From Baylisascaris procyonis (lineage: Eukaryota > Nematoda > Chromadorea > Rhabditida > Ascarididae), in contig JAZARR010000110.1 in the NCBI GenBank assembly GCA_037389465.1, forward strand, positions 1,369,501 through 1,433,500: 64,000 bases of DNA. Reading direction: 5' to 3'. The position numbers were made by a program, and so were the translations under genes. Under the pieces are notes generated by a model that ran no database searches, was not told where the DNA came from, and was given only the letters and a program-made list of their open reading frames with translations. Each line of letters begins with the position of its first letter. The stretch's first letter is position 1. This document shows positions 10,825-23,790 of this stretch, one piece after another.

Positions 10825-13800
10825 ATGTCACAACATGTTCATAATTCCTATCCTAATTGTGTATTATTGCTCGTTGCGTTAATGTTATCCACAAATGCTT
10901 TAAACGATACGGATGATCCTGGCACTGCGATTCTACAATTTATGCGTCGTTTTGAAGCTAGTAAGTTATTTTATTATTATTAATATTATTTTTAAATATT
11001 AAAATCTATTCTTATTTGGTATTACTATATTTAATTTGGCATTGCGAATGTTGGAAGGTTTTCATTGTATAATGCGTTGAGCTATGAGGAGACATGAGAG
11101 AGAAAGGGGATGATAAAGTAGAGTGGATTCGCGATATAGAAAGAAATAATTTGCATCAGAGAAATATTGCACCAATACTCTCACCTTCTAGCCCTTCTTT
11201 GTCTAGGTAGCGAAATATTGTAATATTATTGATAAATACTGGACTATTTTGCAGTGTTGCACATCAGGACGGTATCAGGGACCTTATAGAGAGCTTATTG
11301 CAACCATAAATGAACAAGTAAAATTTTTTTGAAGGGGATGGGGATGGGTGAACTAATATTAGAAGTAAACCGAATTTTTCGTTAAAAGAAACGCTATCAA
11401 ACATAAGAGATAATTGAAAAGCCGCCATTCTAAATCGGACATGAAATAATTCTAAATTATTATATTTAAAATTCTTCATTAAATTGTAGACTTGAAATAT
11501 CCGGTTAATTTGGTCACTGATATAATGTGCAATTGCACTCATGCCGGTTGCGATGCGGAAGTGACAAGATTTTTGGGCAATAATTTTACTCATATTTGCC
11601 GATCGACTGGTGGTGCATGCTATAAACGAGTCATCCACGATGGCACAATCATTCACGCGTAATTTTTTATTTTTATTTTCTTATTATTATCATTGTTAAA
11701 GAATTGATTTTTGTCCATATAAAAGTAGGGTATAGATGAGTCCTCGGATGGCTTCATTGTTTTAATACCCATCTTGTGGGTATCCATCTCGTACCTATCT
11801 TGCTGGGTACCCATCTTGATCACATTGCAGACCATGCTGGAATGTTCATTTTTGACTGCAGATTTCGAGTTGGTGGTTTAACGAAGAGGTCGAGAAAATA
11901 TTTCGAATAAAGTTCCAGAAATTTTCAACAATATTTTCAACTTAGATTCAAGCATATTGCAAGAAGTAGAATAAAAGCTTGTAGCTGGTTGCTGAGATTG
12001 TGTTTTAATTCAGTTGTCTCAGTTTGGAAGCGCTACCGGATTTGTTTTGTTCAACGAAGCAACCGATGCCTGATGGCAGCATGATGGCATGTTGCAATAA
12101 TCGTTCATTTTGCAATGGTGCTCTCAGTTTGCAACTTCCTCTTCAGGTTTTTTTTTTTGATTACTTGTCTTTTTGCCTAAAATTTTGAAGTATCGGGGGT
12201 ATATTTTTCATATATAATTTCAAGCCAACAATTTGTTGTTTGTGAAGGTGAGCATTTATAGCTAAAATAGGTTGATAAAGGTGAAATCATATCGTTAGCT
12301 TCATTTGATCATTCATTGTAACATTTGGAAATTTCGAGATAAGAGAAACTTCCCATCCTTCCCGGAAATTGGATCCCATAAATTGCTTACCTGAGATTAC
12401 CTGGGCAGATTACCTGAGGAGAGAAATAAGAGAGAGAGGAGGTTGCTCGAGAATATGATTCGCTTAAATGGATAACCCGAGATTGGCGGAATGGTTTGCT
12501 CAAGCGTAATTGTTTGGCGAGCTGAAATCCTGTGCTGATAATGCAGTGATAAAGACTTGAGTGGCAACGCTTTTAGCTCGGTCTTTCTTGAAGTATTTAT
12601 GTTATTGGGCGATTTTTCCAGAATTTCTTATTGAAGGAGGATTGAGTGAAAAGTTTTTTTGTTTGTTTTTGAAATGAGGGAAATTATATTATTTTTTATA
12701 TATTCAAAATTTCCGGTTACCTTTTTTTGCCTTCAGTAGCTCACAGTTTTATATTGGATGCTAAAATTGGGATTTTATTTGCCAAAAGAGAAAATTTTTG
12801 AAGGCGGAAACAAATTCAACACGGTGGCGAGTTGTGGTGATCGTAGTGGTAGTGGTGATCGCAGTGGCACTTGTTTCTGGAATATTACTAACGCTCGCCG
12901 TTGTGAATAAACCTCTCAAGCAGTGTATCTTCTATTGGCTATTCAGAAGACCACATGCTACTAGCACTCAAGGGTAAGTCATGGTCTTAGGACTTATCTG
13001 CTTATTTTTATGCAAATATTCTGCGGCCAAATTGTTTATCTGTTTTCGTAATAGTTTCTTGTTTTTTTTCGATGTGTTTTGAAGTGCCAAAATTTTTCGT
13101 CATTTGTGAATTTTAGCGATATTTGATGATCTTCTGAGATTAGTTTCTATTGTTGTGATTTTATTTCATTGAGAATTGAAGCGGATATTGCAAGAAAAGT
13201 ATGAATCTATATTATATGTCGTTGGGTGGTTATCTCACTACATCCTACATTTCTATTCTTATTTCGATTATCCAAAGCTCATATCTCCTTGCTGTTCTCA
13301 TTCCATCGTAGTAATTCAATTCGATGAGAACATAAACTGTCGTTTTGGGTTTTTTCCTGGATTTGTTAGTTTCCATACAAAAGGAATTTTCTTCGAGGTA
13401 TATAGTTTTTCAGCGCAGGAACAGAAGAGATGCTTTTGGGTTCACCATCTGATGATCTAGCACATCTGAGTGATCTGTTGGGTAATCTCGACGATAGCGA
13501 TACTACTGGCTCTGGATCAGGTTTGTTCTGTGATCCTTTTTGAAAACCGTTGGGAGTTGTGAAGCATGGGATTCGTTGGTTTCTTTTTTCTCGCAGTGAG
13601 AGTAGAATGGCTGAGTGAGGGTCAATAGCAGCAGCGGCATATTTAGTGACAGAAATGAATTCGGTGTAAAGGTCAATACTTTGGTATTTTCTTAATAAGG
13701 TGTTGTATTTGGACCAGCCCCCTCCCTTCCCCCCCTCCCCCCATCCCTCTTGTTCATTGGGATATGGTCGATAGCATGTCAGTTTTCTTTGATATGGAAA

Positions 13801-16800
13801 GATAGGTGTTTTTATTGAATTATTTAACGAATCAAAGCTGTTCGATCTTGTTTAGCATCTTCTTGTGTTTCTAGACGTTGTCTGTGGACTTCAAACTAGA
13901 ACAGCGAAATGTTTTTCACTATTTTTGTATTCAAAGATTTTTTTGTTGATGTGCTTTTTTGAGCGAAAATATTCGTTGAATGGAATATTGTAGAATTGAG
14001 TGTGCAACAGGTAGCAGAACTCGTATCTTGATCTTCCTTTTTCCAAGGAAAGCGCATTTACATACTAAGATACTGCTAAATGTTTTGAGCGTTCTTTTTT
14101 TTTGAAACTTGCATACTTATGTTGAACGTGAAATCTTAGTAGTGCTGTAAACGATAGCTAAAACATTTTGATGAATTTAAGCCATAAAATACGATTGAAT
14201 TGAATATACGAAAAAGCAAAGTTGTTGTTATTTCAGGTCTACCACTTCTTGTGCAACGAACGATCGCAAGACAAATCGAATTGCACACTGAAATCGGGAA
14301 AGGACGCTTTGGAGAGGTTTGTGGTTTAATGTTGACTTACTCTTCGTCAAATTTATCTAATTATTACATTTAGCCTACTGTTTTGTGTACATTTTGGAGT
14401 TCTCGTCGGGAGGCGATATATCTCTAGTTGAAATTATTTTTGAAATTGCCCTTTAAAGTTGTTCAGATATTTGTGGGATTGAAGTCTTTTAGTAAAGCTA
14501 TTTGGGGGATAAACGTGTTTGGAAAGGTTTGGATGAATTTTTATGATCAATTGAATCGTTTTCCGGATGAAATTCGTCACTCACGTTTGTGGTGATTTTA
14601 TTAACTTGATAGATTGATGATTAATTAAATATGTCAATGCCTTAATATATGACATTAGTAGTGTTGATTATAAGAAGAAATATTCAGTTTGCATAAACTA
14701 TTATAATAAACGATATCAGTTGGCTAAAAGGAACTGTGCCAGTGAAATGTACTTCCGTTTAATAGAATTGTTTTCTGTTTATTAAGTAACTGGAGTAGGA
14801 CATGGGTGGGCAGGTGAACAGCGAGATGCTTTTGCGAATTCCAGGTATGGCTTGGCTCATGGAAAGGTGATCCGGTTGCGGTGAAGATCTTCAGTTCGCG
14901 GGATGAACGCTCATGGAATCGTGAAGTTGAAGTGTTTCAGACGAATATGCTCAGACATTCGAATATTCTTCGTTTCATCGCTTCTGACAATAAAGGTTTG
15001 TTACAACTTCGAGGCTAGCTTCTCCTCCCCCTCTCCATCCTCTCCCACAGAGGGGAAGGGCTGGATATTTGAATTCGAGATGTTGCGGAAATATTGTGTC
15101 GAAATAGTTCGCCGACGCAGTGGAATGAGCAGTCTTGACCTAAATGTTAGTCAAATTATTTGACTGTACTTGTTTGCACGATCGTTTTTCTTTGCGTGAT
15201 TTTATGCAAGTTTTATTGAAAATACAAATGAATGAAGTTTGTCAATTGAAAGTTGTAGAGCAATGATATTTACCATTCATGAGTAGGATTCTTTCAAGTT
15301 CGAGAATGGAAGTGTAATGTTTAGTTTGTCCATATACCCTTTTGAGATCAGAACTATATTATTCTCTAAGGTGGAGTTATAGGCTAATAAGGCGTTTATA
15401 GATACGGGAACAAGTATGCAACTATGGTTGGTGACCGAATATCACGCTCATGGATCGTTGTTCGATTATCTATCCGAGAATACGATTAGTGGACCCGTAA
15501 TGCTTCAGATGCTTCGAAGTATCGCTAATGGGCTTGCTTTCCTTCATGCTGAAGTACCCGGCATGCATAGTATGTTGATTGCATCGTTTTTGATTGTGAA
15601 AGAATTACCAAACGAAAATGTATTGTTTTATTTGTTCTTGCATAAATTATTGGGATTTACATCAAAGCATGACATTTAATATTATAATAGTGTTGGGTTG
15701 CATAGTTCCTAAGGATTTTAGTATTAAGCTATATGAATTTCAGGCCAAATGCATTGTTTCGATGGTGAAGTTGGGTCCTCCCCTTCCCCATTTTCAAAGT
15801 TTTCTAGGTAATAGAGATTGGAAGAGTCTCCGTTCAAGTATGCATGAGCGAAGGATGCCCTTCAGTAGTTCATATCGTCAACTTTTCTGATGTGAGAATT
15901 TAAATGTTTTGAAAATACGCGTGTTTCCCAAAATGTAAAGGAAGAAAAGGTTGTTGAGGTGATAAGGTGATAAGCATATAGATGGCTAATATTATTATTA
16001 CTTTGTTATTGCAGGTAAGCCGGCAATAGCGCATCGTGATCTGAAAACAAAGAATATTTTGGTGAAGTCGAATCTGACATGTGTAATCGCCGATTTGGGA
16101 TTGGCGGTGCGCTACATCAATGGCGAACTTAATCTGCCGGATAATAATAAATGTGGAACTATTGTTAGTTTTACTTTTAACTTTTATTTTTATTTTTTAT
16201 TTATTTAGGGGTGGTAGATTTTTTTCTGCATTTGAAATCTTATCGTTTTTATTGTTGTTATTACTTAGTTGATATTGTATAGGTAATTATATAATTCTCA
16301 GATGAGTAACAAGTACTATGCAAATGTTATGAAGCAAAAAAATCGATTATTATTATTGGCGTTAATTTAATTACTAAATTACTACTATTTTTATTCTTGT
16401 TGTAGTATTCACAAATGTTTTAAATATTGATTAGGTTTTATTTTTTTCTGGTCGATAGCGGCAGCGAGATAAGCGTGCTGATATGCAACGCTTTATTCTT
16501 AGTGCATTTTCGGTTTTCGTATGAAAAGCGGCTAAATTTTGGTCATTTATTAGGTCACAGGATGGATCAATTCAGGTCATAGGTCAGGGTAGTGGGTCAT
16601 TTAGTAAAGCGGCTGAATATGCTTGCATTCAAACAAGGCTAAATAATAGTGACAGATACTAGCTATTCTATGTTTTACAACTAAAAGCTGCCCACTAATT
16701 GAAATTGACCGTTTGACGTTAAGCTTTGCTGATTGCGGGTTATCCTTGCAATTTTTGAGATCGTTTCTCATTTGCAGCGATATTTGTCGCCGGAAGTTCT

Positions 16801-18280
16801 ATCGGATTCATACCCGGTCACTCAATTTGATGCGTATAAAATGTCAGATATGTACGCTATTGGTCTTATTATATGGGAGGTAGCGACACGATGTAACGCA
16901 AATGGTTCATTTCTATGGTTTTTATATTTATAGAAAAAACGACGCGTTGGGTATTCTGCTCTGAATAATTCTCATTAATTGTTGAAGTTATATAAGCATG
17001 TTGAACTCATCTGACGATCTTCCGTCGCTGTCAGATTTCATATGAGCTGATGATCGTTTATGTTTGCAGTATATAGTTTCACGATCATATCGAATTAGTT
17101 TCATCTAGGCTAATCAGCGTGGTACTAGCTTAATTGATAAGCCACCAAAAGGATATGTTCTATGCGCCATGAGATAAACGCCCAGCGACTCGTGTGTTTA
17201 TTTATTTATTTTTGTTTATTTATTTCAATCAATAGAGCATCCGTTACGAATAAATGTCTCTTCATGTCGCTTCCACTTGTCCTGATCCAATACCTCTTTG
17301 ATCCACTTGGCTGATGTGGTCTTTTGGTCGGCCTCTCCTTCTTGTAGGTCGGTCACGTGTGGAGGTTATAGATGTTAAGAGTTTATGCTAATTATTTGTG
17401 ATTTGGATGAGTTATCAATAATCTGTATCGAATTTAGGGGACGTGCAGCCGTATGAGCCACCATATTCGAAATGGGTAACACGTGATCCATCAATTGAAG
17501 AGATGCGTGAATGCGTTTGTGTGCAGAAGCATCGGCCTACTCTGCGCGATTCATGGAAATCTGATAAGGTTATCAGTGAGATTATTTTATGCTAATTTAA
17601 TTTATCATTGATATTTTTCGAAAAAGTTTTCATTAGCATTGTTTGCGTTCCTATTGCTGTTGAGAATAATCAAAAATTCAGTTATTATTATGAATAATAG
17701 ATTCAGTTTCATAATGCTGATGATAAAGGGATTGATGAATGATCGGTAACTTTTAGTTGAATACCGGCTCCCTCAAGGTTTCTAATATTGCTTATTGCCA
17801 ATTGTACTGTATTGAATCGCTCAGAATAATATTTATTTTGCATATCAATATAGTGAAAGGTTCATTGGGACTTTTTTACTTGAGGAATATAACTAAGATT
17901 TAAATATGTACTAGGAAAAATGCCTATATATGTCGGATATAATAGTTCCAATTGTGTTATTTATTTATTTAAGCTCATCGTTTTATCTGGGATACTAATT
18001 TTCCTTTCACTTTGAAGTACTGTTAAATGAGAAAAATGTTAGTTTTTATCAATTAAGTTTTTTTTTTTTTGAGAAGTAGTGAGATTTTCATTACCAAATT
18101 TTATTCGATAAAATAAGTATAGTTGATTTTGATTTTGTTTAGGTGATGGGCGATATAGAGCGGATGATGATGGAATGTTGGGCTGAATCACCATCGAATC
18201 GTCTAACGGCAATGAACGTACGGATCGCCGTTGATCGACTAGCGAATACTCTCGATTGGAAATTGCAAACATCGTCCTGA
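10825..18280 (+). CDS. TGF-beta superfamily type I receptor Ser/Thr kinase
   Basis: Membrane receptor that, after ligand binding, is phosphorylated by a type II receptor and activates R-Smads. Twelve exons: 10825-10960, 11490-11658, 12014-12146, 12804-12973, 13414-13520, 14237-14316, 14845-14995, 15402-15569, 16015-16163, 16778-16904, 17438-17568, 18143-18280; 552 aa. In order: signal peptide (1-~25, [10 protein letters not shown] core), Cys-rich ectodomain with the CNC and CCNNRSFCN motifs, TM helix (~156-180), GS box TTGSGSG (233-239) followed by the LP pair, and kinase domain with VAVK K279, HRDLKTKN (378-385), DLG (398-400) and SPE (425-427). The GS box defines type I rather than type II. 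The L45 loop region reads SDNKDTGT (312-319), close to the activin/TGF-beta type (NKDNGT) and unlike the BMP type (IKGTGS). I cannot decide between SMA-6-like and DAF-1-like orthology. Confidence 0.95.
11766..11820 (+). repeat. TACCCATCTTG short tandem repeat
   Basis: Three imperfect copies of TACCCATCTTGYGGG, separated by TATCCATCTCG, in intron 2 of the receptor gene. A related GGGTACCCAA motif cluster occurs in a kinase intron near 27928-27975. Confidence 0.6.
17205..17355 (-). mobile_element. LINE-like 3' fragment with AATAAA tail
   Basis: On the minus strand this reads an open frame ending [20 protein letters not shown] then a short stop-terminated end, directly followed by an (AATAAA)n tail at 17205-17226. 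The Trp-Lys...Glu-Glu pattern resembles the C-terminal end of RTE-type reverse transcriptases, and the AT-rich tail is typical of such elements. A diverged copy lies at 44118-44256 with the same order of parts. It sits in the intron between exons 10 and 11 of the type I receptor and is 5'-truncated. The exact clade cannot be named from this short end. Confidence 0.6.
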
Positions 18281-19489
18281 TTTAATGACGGACGCTCATA
18301 GGTGAACCTTCGCATTGATAACTACATCCGAGGCTCGCCACTGTGAAATCCTCGTGTGGAACTTTTTTTTAAATGGGAACTTCTTTTTGTTTCGAGTATT
18401 GCGAGCATAGATTGTTCGAGAGTTTAAGTGAAAGCATACGGGATTTGACTTCGAACGAGTTAGGGATATATCCGAAAATTCGAGGATTGGTTTCAGTATT
18501 GTGTCTGATAATATTGGCTGAAATTGCACATTAAAGGATTAGCAGTTTTGTCGGTTTAGGTGGAAAGACTAGAAATTGTTATTTCTACCTGATTCAGGTA
18601 TTGTGTATTTTGATACTTGGAATTTTTCGAATCCTGAGGAATGTGGTTAATTGTTTGAATTGAAAATTGATCATTTTTAGTGTTCGGCCCTTTGCTAAGG
18701 AGAAGAGGAATTGAAAATTTCCCGAACTAAGCGAACGGGGCAAGTTTCTCAATGCAGTCTATTTTAGGTGGTACGAGGTTTATTTCTATTATTTTTAAAT
18801 TTGCATATGCGAGATTTTTTTCTACAAAGGGGGATTTTTAATACTAAACATCTCTGTTTTCCCGTAGATTGCATATAAATTGTTTAGAGAAGATACTTAA
18901 TGGATGAACGCATTTGTGAGCGTAATTCATTGAATATTAATGTCATTTTAATGTCTCTTTAAGTGGATGCCAATTGCTGTGGGCTTCTGTGAACTTTGTT
19001 TCGTTGTTCTCCCGAAATTTTCGATGTTTTCTTTGTTATTGCTAAGCGGATATATATGTTTGTGCAAATGGTCATTTTTGTGGTTGGTTTTATTTTTTGA
19101 GGAATTTATTAAGATCACTTTGGATTATTTATAAAATTCTATGGACAACCTCCTTCTTGCAAGTTGTGGGATCGTTTTTTTTTTCGTTGAGAATTTTTGT
19201 CGAGAATAGCGATAAGCCGATTTTCGTTATTTTTCTTCCGCTCAGTTTTGTATATGTAAATTCTGGGGAAGTAAAGCTTAGTATAGTGATGGCTGAAGAG
19301 AATGAAAGTTTGTATCCTATAAGTTGTACGAAGTTATAGACGAATGAAAGAAGATATCTTTCGGTTCAGTGTGTTCTTAGTTATGCAAAAATTTCTTGCT
19401 TATTGTCGTCTACAAAGTTGCAAAACTTTTAGAATTTTTGCATTCCTCTTAAATAGAAGCTTAATTTATGAGGTTGGGAAGGTTGTGGT

Positions 19490-19620
19490 TGAATCCGGTC
19501 GGGCCGGAATCCGGATTCAGCCAGGGCCTTCGTCTCAAATCTTAACCATATGAGTATGGGTTAAGCTTGATGACTGTGTTAGTCAGGTAGGCGGTCCGAC
19601 TAGGTTCAACGTGGTCATTG
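19490..19620 (+). repeat. GC-richer patch, possible dispersed repeat
   Basis: GAATCCGG and its inverse CCGGATTC occur close together (19494-19520), forming a hairpin-prone block. A patch at 4430-4540 encodes a similar short peptide string on its minus strand (GIKIRPGSAS versus GIRIQPGPSS here). This suggests two diverged copies of one unnamed repeat. Confidence 0.35.
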
Positions 19621-20488
19621 GGCGCTGATAAGTTCGTTTAATCAGAATTTCGAATATTTTATTGCTTGAGTATTACTGATGTATAAATTTTAGATTGGCT
19701 GATCGGTTGAGCTTTCATGAAGGAGCGCTGTTATTTTTATGCTGCTGTATGTGTTTTTATATTTTATCAATTTTATCAGTTTTTTTTTTGTTTTTTTTTT
19801 TTTGATAGGAGCATAGTGATCATTGATGACATATTTTTGTGATTATATTTATCGCGTAGAAATTTTTATTTTTCATTTCGAATTCAGAGTTTTATGGGGA
19901 CGTAACAATCCTTGATAGGGAATATATTTTCTTTTAATAGTAGTGATGATTGGATGCCTCATATATTTGAAGTAGGATTTTTTCAATGAGTGAAATTTGT
20001 TTAAATTCAATTCATATCGAATAGATTTCAAACTTTTATATTTCAAATATATTTGAATTGATGAATGATTTTTGATTATTATTAAATAGTATTCGCAGTT
20101 ATAGCATAATTTAGAGTTGATTTAATACTGTTTATTAGGAAAATGATATGATTTGAAATTAGATTGTCTTATCACAGTTACATTGGTCAGTGGTCACATT
20201 TATATTGGTCACTTAGTGGTCATCTTTTTCGGATACGATAGTTTTTCTTTCCGATTATGGTAGCATTTGAGAATATCAATTAAAATTCACTAATTTTGAT
20301 AATGCTACGGAAATCTTTGCAATAATATGAGGCAATTGTTTATTCGTTAATCGAGCGTCCTATTTTTATTCACCTATATTTTCTTCATGCCCGGTTCAGG
20401 TGTTCGGTAAAATTGCGATTTGAAATGATTTATTGATTTTTCTGAATTTATCAATTCTTCTAATCGAGCTGTATGCAAATTTTTCTCC

Positions 20489-20573
20489 CTCCTATCTCTT
20501 TCTCACTGTCTCTCTCCCCTTCTCTTTGTCTCTCTCTCTCTGTCTCTCTCCCTCTCTCTGTCTCTCTCTCTGT
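20489..20573 (+). repeat. CT-rich microsatellite
   Basis: About 85 bp made almost only of C and T with TCTCTC/CTGTCTC units. Confidence 0.9.
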
Positions 20574-22040
20574 TTTCATTGAGATATTTATCTTTAGTGA
20601 GCATATTGCAACAATTTGCTTGTTATAGTTGCGATGTAAATCGCTGAATCGGTATTGTAAATGTTTGAAAGTTTTATTTGGTACCTCGTGACATATACGT
20701 CACTTTTATTTCTCATATTTTTTGATGGGATTATTGAAAGAATTTTGAACGTTTTTTTTTTTTTTGAAAATAGATCTTTGGATTTTCTAGTATTTTTACA
20801 TCTTGGAATATTTACTTGGCGACTATTTTTCATTATCGATTTTTTTTTTTGATAATCTTTTTAAACCTTATTATTAATTTATTTATTAGATGATTACCAC
20901 ATGTTGAAATTCAATAATTACCTAATAACGTTTTTAATATGAGAAATTTTAATCTAAATTTTGAAGGTATCTGATAAAATTCTAAATTTATTATTGTTAT
21001 TTATTCGTAAAAATGATTAAATAAATTTGCATATTCACAAATATGATGAAATAAATTTGCATTTTAATTGATAAAACGCTCGAAATTCATGAAATTTTAT
21101 ATTCGTTAATCCGATTTCAGCTATCACTGCACAAAAGTTTTTGATAGAAATTCATCAATTTAATTGTTCAATTTCATCAATTTAAATTCATCAGTTTAAT
21201 TTAATTGTATAACCGTGAGGAAAGTCCTGGTCAAAGGAAAGCCCATCTTTGATGACTCGCTTATTTTGATGGATTAATTAATCGTTGATTGTCTTCACTA
21301 ATATCAACAATTGTTATTACTATCATCTCATTTTTCTTTAGATGAAAAATATCTATGAAAATTTTATAATAATCTATTATATTTGTTTAATTTCTTGTTT
21401 TATAATGATCGTTATCGATATTTTATATACTTTTTTATGATTATATTTTAATTGAATTGTTTATTATTATAACGTCAGCGTATAATGTTGAATTTTTTTT
21501 TTTTTTTTATTTTCATTATCGTTGTATATATTGTTCAATTTTTACGATGTTTTTTTTCACGTTTTAGATTATTACTTCATTTTTTGTGACTTTTAATAGA
21601 TAGGTGGGTTTTCTTCTTTTTGAGAGTGGGGGGGGGAATAGGGGTACTTACTTAATTTCATTGTGGAACCTCATCAAATCATATTCGATTACGGAAATAG
21701 GAAGAGGAAAAAGAAGGAAACATAAATGGTCCTTGTAATTAAAATCTAAATACTTCATCATATTGTTTTGTCCATTTTGTTATCCTCCCCTCTCTCCACC
21801 TTTCCCCCTTCTTTACCCCCTCCTCCCTTCTCCTCCCACCCCCCCCCCAATCCATCCATCGTTCGATAATGGGTGCGTTATTTGTTGATATGCTTTGCAA
21901 AGCTTATTGTGAAACTATGTTATAGGTGTGTGCATATTGTGTGTGAAATGTAACGCTTATGTTGCTTGTTGCTTGCTTCTGCTTATATGTAGAAGAGCTG
22001 ACGGGATGTTGAGCCATGATTCGTTTTTGATCCTTCTAAT

Positions 22041-22175
22041 CTTTGCTGATGAATTTGGGAGGTCTGAGTTCCCGATGACGTTTACTGATGAGATAGGGGT
22101 CTAAGTTCCCCATGATCTTTACCGATGAGGTAGAAGTCTAAATTCCCTGTAAACTTCTGCCGATGAGCAGAGGGC
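22041..22175 (+). repeat. 38-bp minisatellite, ~3.6 copies
   Basis: Copies begin near CTTTRCYGATGA at 22041, 22079, 22117 and 22154 (periods 38, 38, 37). Each carries a GTCTRAGTTCCC-like second half. Confidence 0.85.
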
Positions 22176-23735
22176 AGTTTAGTTTTATAGAATGTCGAGG
22201 GAATTTTTTTTTTTTTTTGGAGTTATTAACATTTTATTGCTCCTATACTTTTATTTTGAAAAATTGCAGCATTTTTTTTTTTTTTAATTGGTTGGTAAGT
22301 GTGAAGTTTCTAGATTACGAATTATAGCTATATCCCATTGTGAATGCGCGTGAAATTTACAAAATATCGTTTCGGCGTTAGTTTATATTGCGGCCGGCTG
22401 TTATTTATTGAATTCAATGTTGACAAATCTCTGATGTTTTTTTTTTTTGCTGTTGAATTTACAGCATAGAAATAAATGAAATTTTCATTGTTTAATAATC
22501 GATGAGAAAATTTTTTTAATGCAAAAATGGAAAATGAACTTTAAAAAAAATTTTTTTTTTTATTCAAGCAATCGCCTAATAATTTCGAAATTCCGGATTC
22601 GTTTCTTATATATGAAAAGAAAATTTTTTTTTAAATCGATTATCAAACAATGATTATCATTTAAGTCTAAGCCAGACTAAAATAATTGGCTGTAACATAT
22701 GACGTTAATTGTGTGTATTAATAAAAAGAAAAGAAAAAAATTTTTTCGCCATTTTTTATTGAGTTGGAATTGACAATTGATCTAATTTAAGCATAATTGC
22801 GAAAATTACGCAAATTCGAGTGGAATATTTCGTGATTTTGAATGAAAAATGAAGAAGCATTAAAGTGTAACATGAAATTATTCATCTAGATACTATAAAT
22901 TTTGAAGGAAGCAGTTGTAAATTCCTCCTGAATTCAAGCATTTTATATCTCATCGCAATTGAGGCGCTTTAGAGGACGATCATATAGGAAATGATAGGAA
23001 AGATTTAGAGATTTAGATGTGAATGGTATAAACGATTAGTGAGGTAATATGTCTGACAAAGGGATTTAGGTAAGGAAATTCAGTTTCCTTAAAAAATCCA
23101 AATGTTTAGTTTCCTTAAAAGTTCAGATGTTTGGTTTTCTCAAAAAAAAAAAGAAAAATTCAGGTGTCCATGTGTTTTGTTTTTCTTTCAGAAAAAAATC
23201 CAATGATTATAGAAGCCGAAATGAATTAAAAACTAAACTAATATTATAACGTAATTTTGGCTAATATGATCGACAATTAGCATCAATAGTTTAGGTTTCG
23301 TAGATAAAATAGAATTGCACTGAATAAATACACATTTATTTCTTCAAATAGAATTAAGCTAATAAAGTTGGACTCATAGTTATGTTAAGCTGAAAGTAAC
23401 ATTCCTCACATAGTACTCTCTAGTGGTACTGTATTGTATCGTTGACGCATTTGCTCAGAAATTATACCGCCTTGAATTCTTTTCACTGATGGGAAAACGG
23501 TTAGAGGGGGGGAGGGGGAGGTTATTTTCTGTATTTGAGGCTCTATGGCAGTTTGCATTAAGTACGCCAATCTTCAGCATATCTACAACGATGAAATTTT
23601 CAATGAAAAAAATTTTTTTCTAAAAATTAGCACCGTATAGAAATTTTATGGGATCTAAATAAATGTAAATTCATAGAAAAGATGAAATGAATGTTTAGTG
23701 TACTCATTAATTTGCATATTCGCCTCTTCTAAGCG

Positions 23736-23744
23736 TATATAAAA
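23736..23744 (+). promoter_or_regulatory. TATA box of tyrosine kinase gene
   Basis: TATATAAAA lies 46 bp before the ATG at 23791. There is no acceptor-like site between it and the ATG, so the transcript probably starts within that gap and has a very short, non-trans-spliced 5' UTR. Confidence 0.5.
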
Positions 23745-23790
23745 GATGCAATTAGCAGCTGAAATTTATTGTTAGTATTTGGGTGTGATA

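Larger units (their letters stand above)
18281..23790. other. 3' UTR of receptor and intergenic region
   Basis: No exons are recognised. The first few hundred bases are probably the receptor 3' UTR; no clear AATAAA was picked. The stretch also holds a GC-richer patch (19490-19620), a CT-rich tract (20489-20573), a 38-bp tandem repeat (22041-22175), a C-rich pyrimidine tract (21782-21850) and many poly-T runs. Confidence 0.6.

Noticed and set aside
12955..13420. Acceptor at 13418 (CGCAG) for receptor exon 5
   Set aside because: It gives the wrong frame for the GS box; TTTTTCAG at 13413 gives the right one.
13176..13460. 94-aa open frame overlapping the receptor GS-box exon
   Set aside because: It is intron sequence plus the exon 5 start in a different frame; the receptor frame is proven by the GS box and phases.
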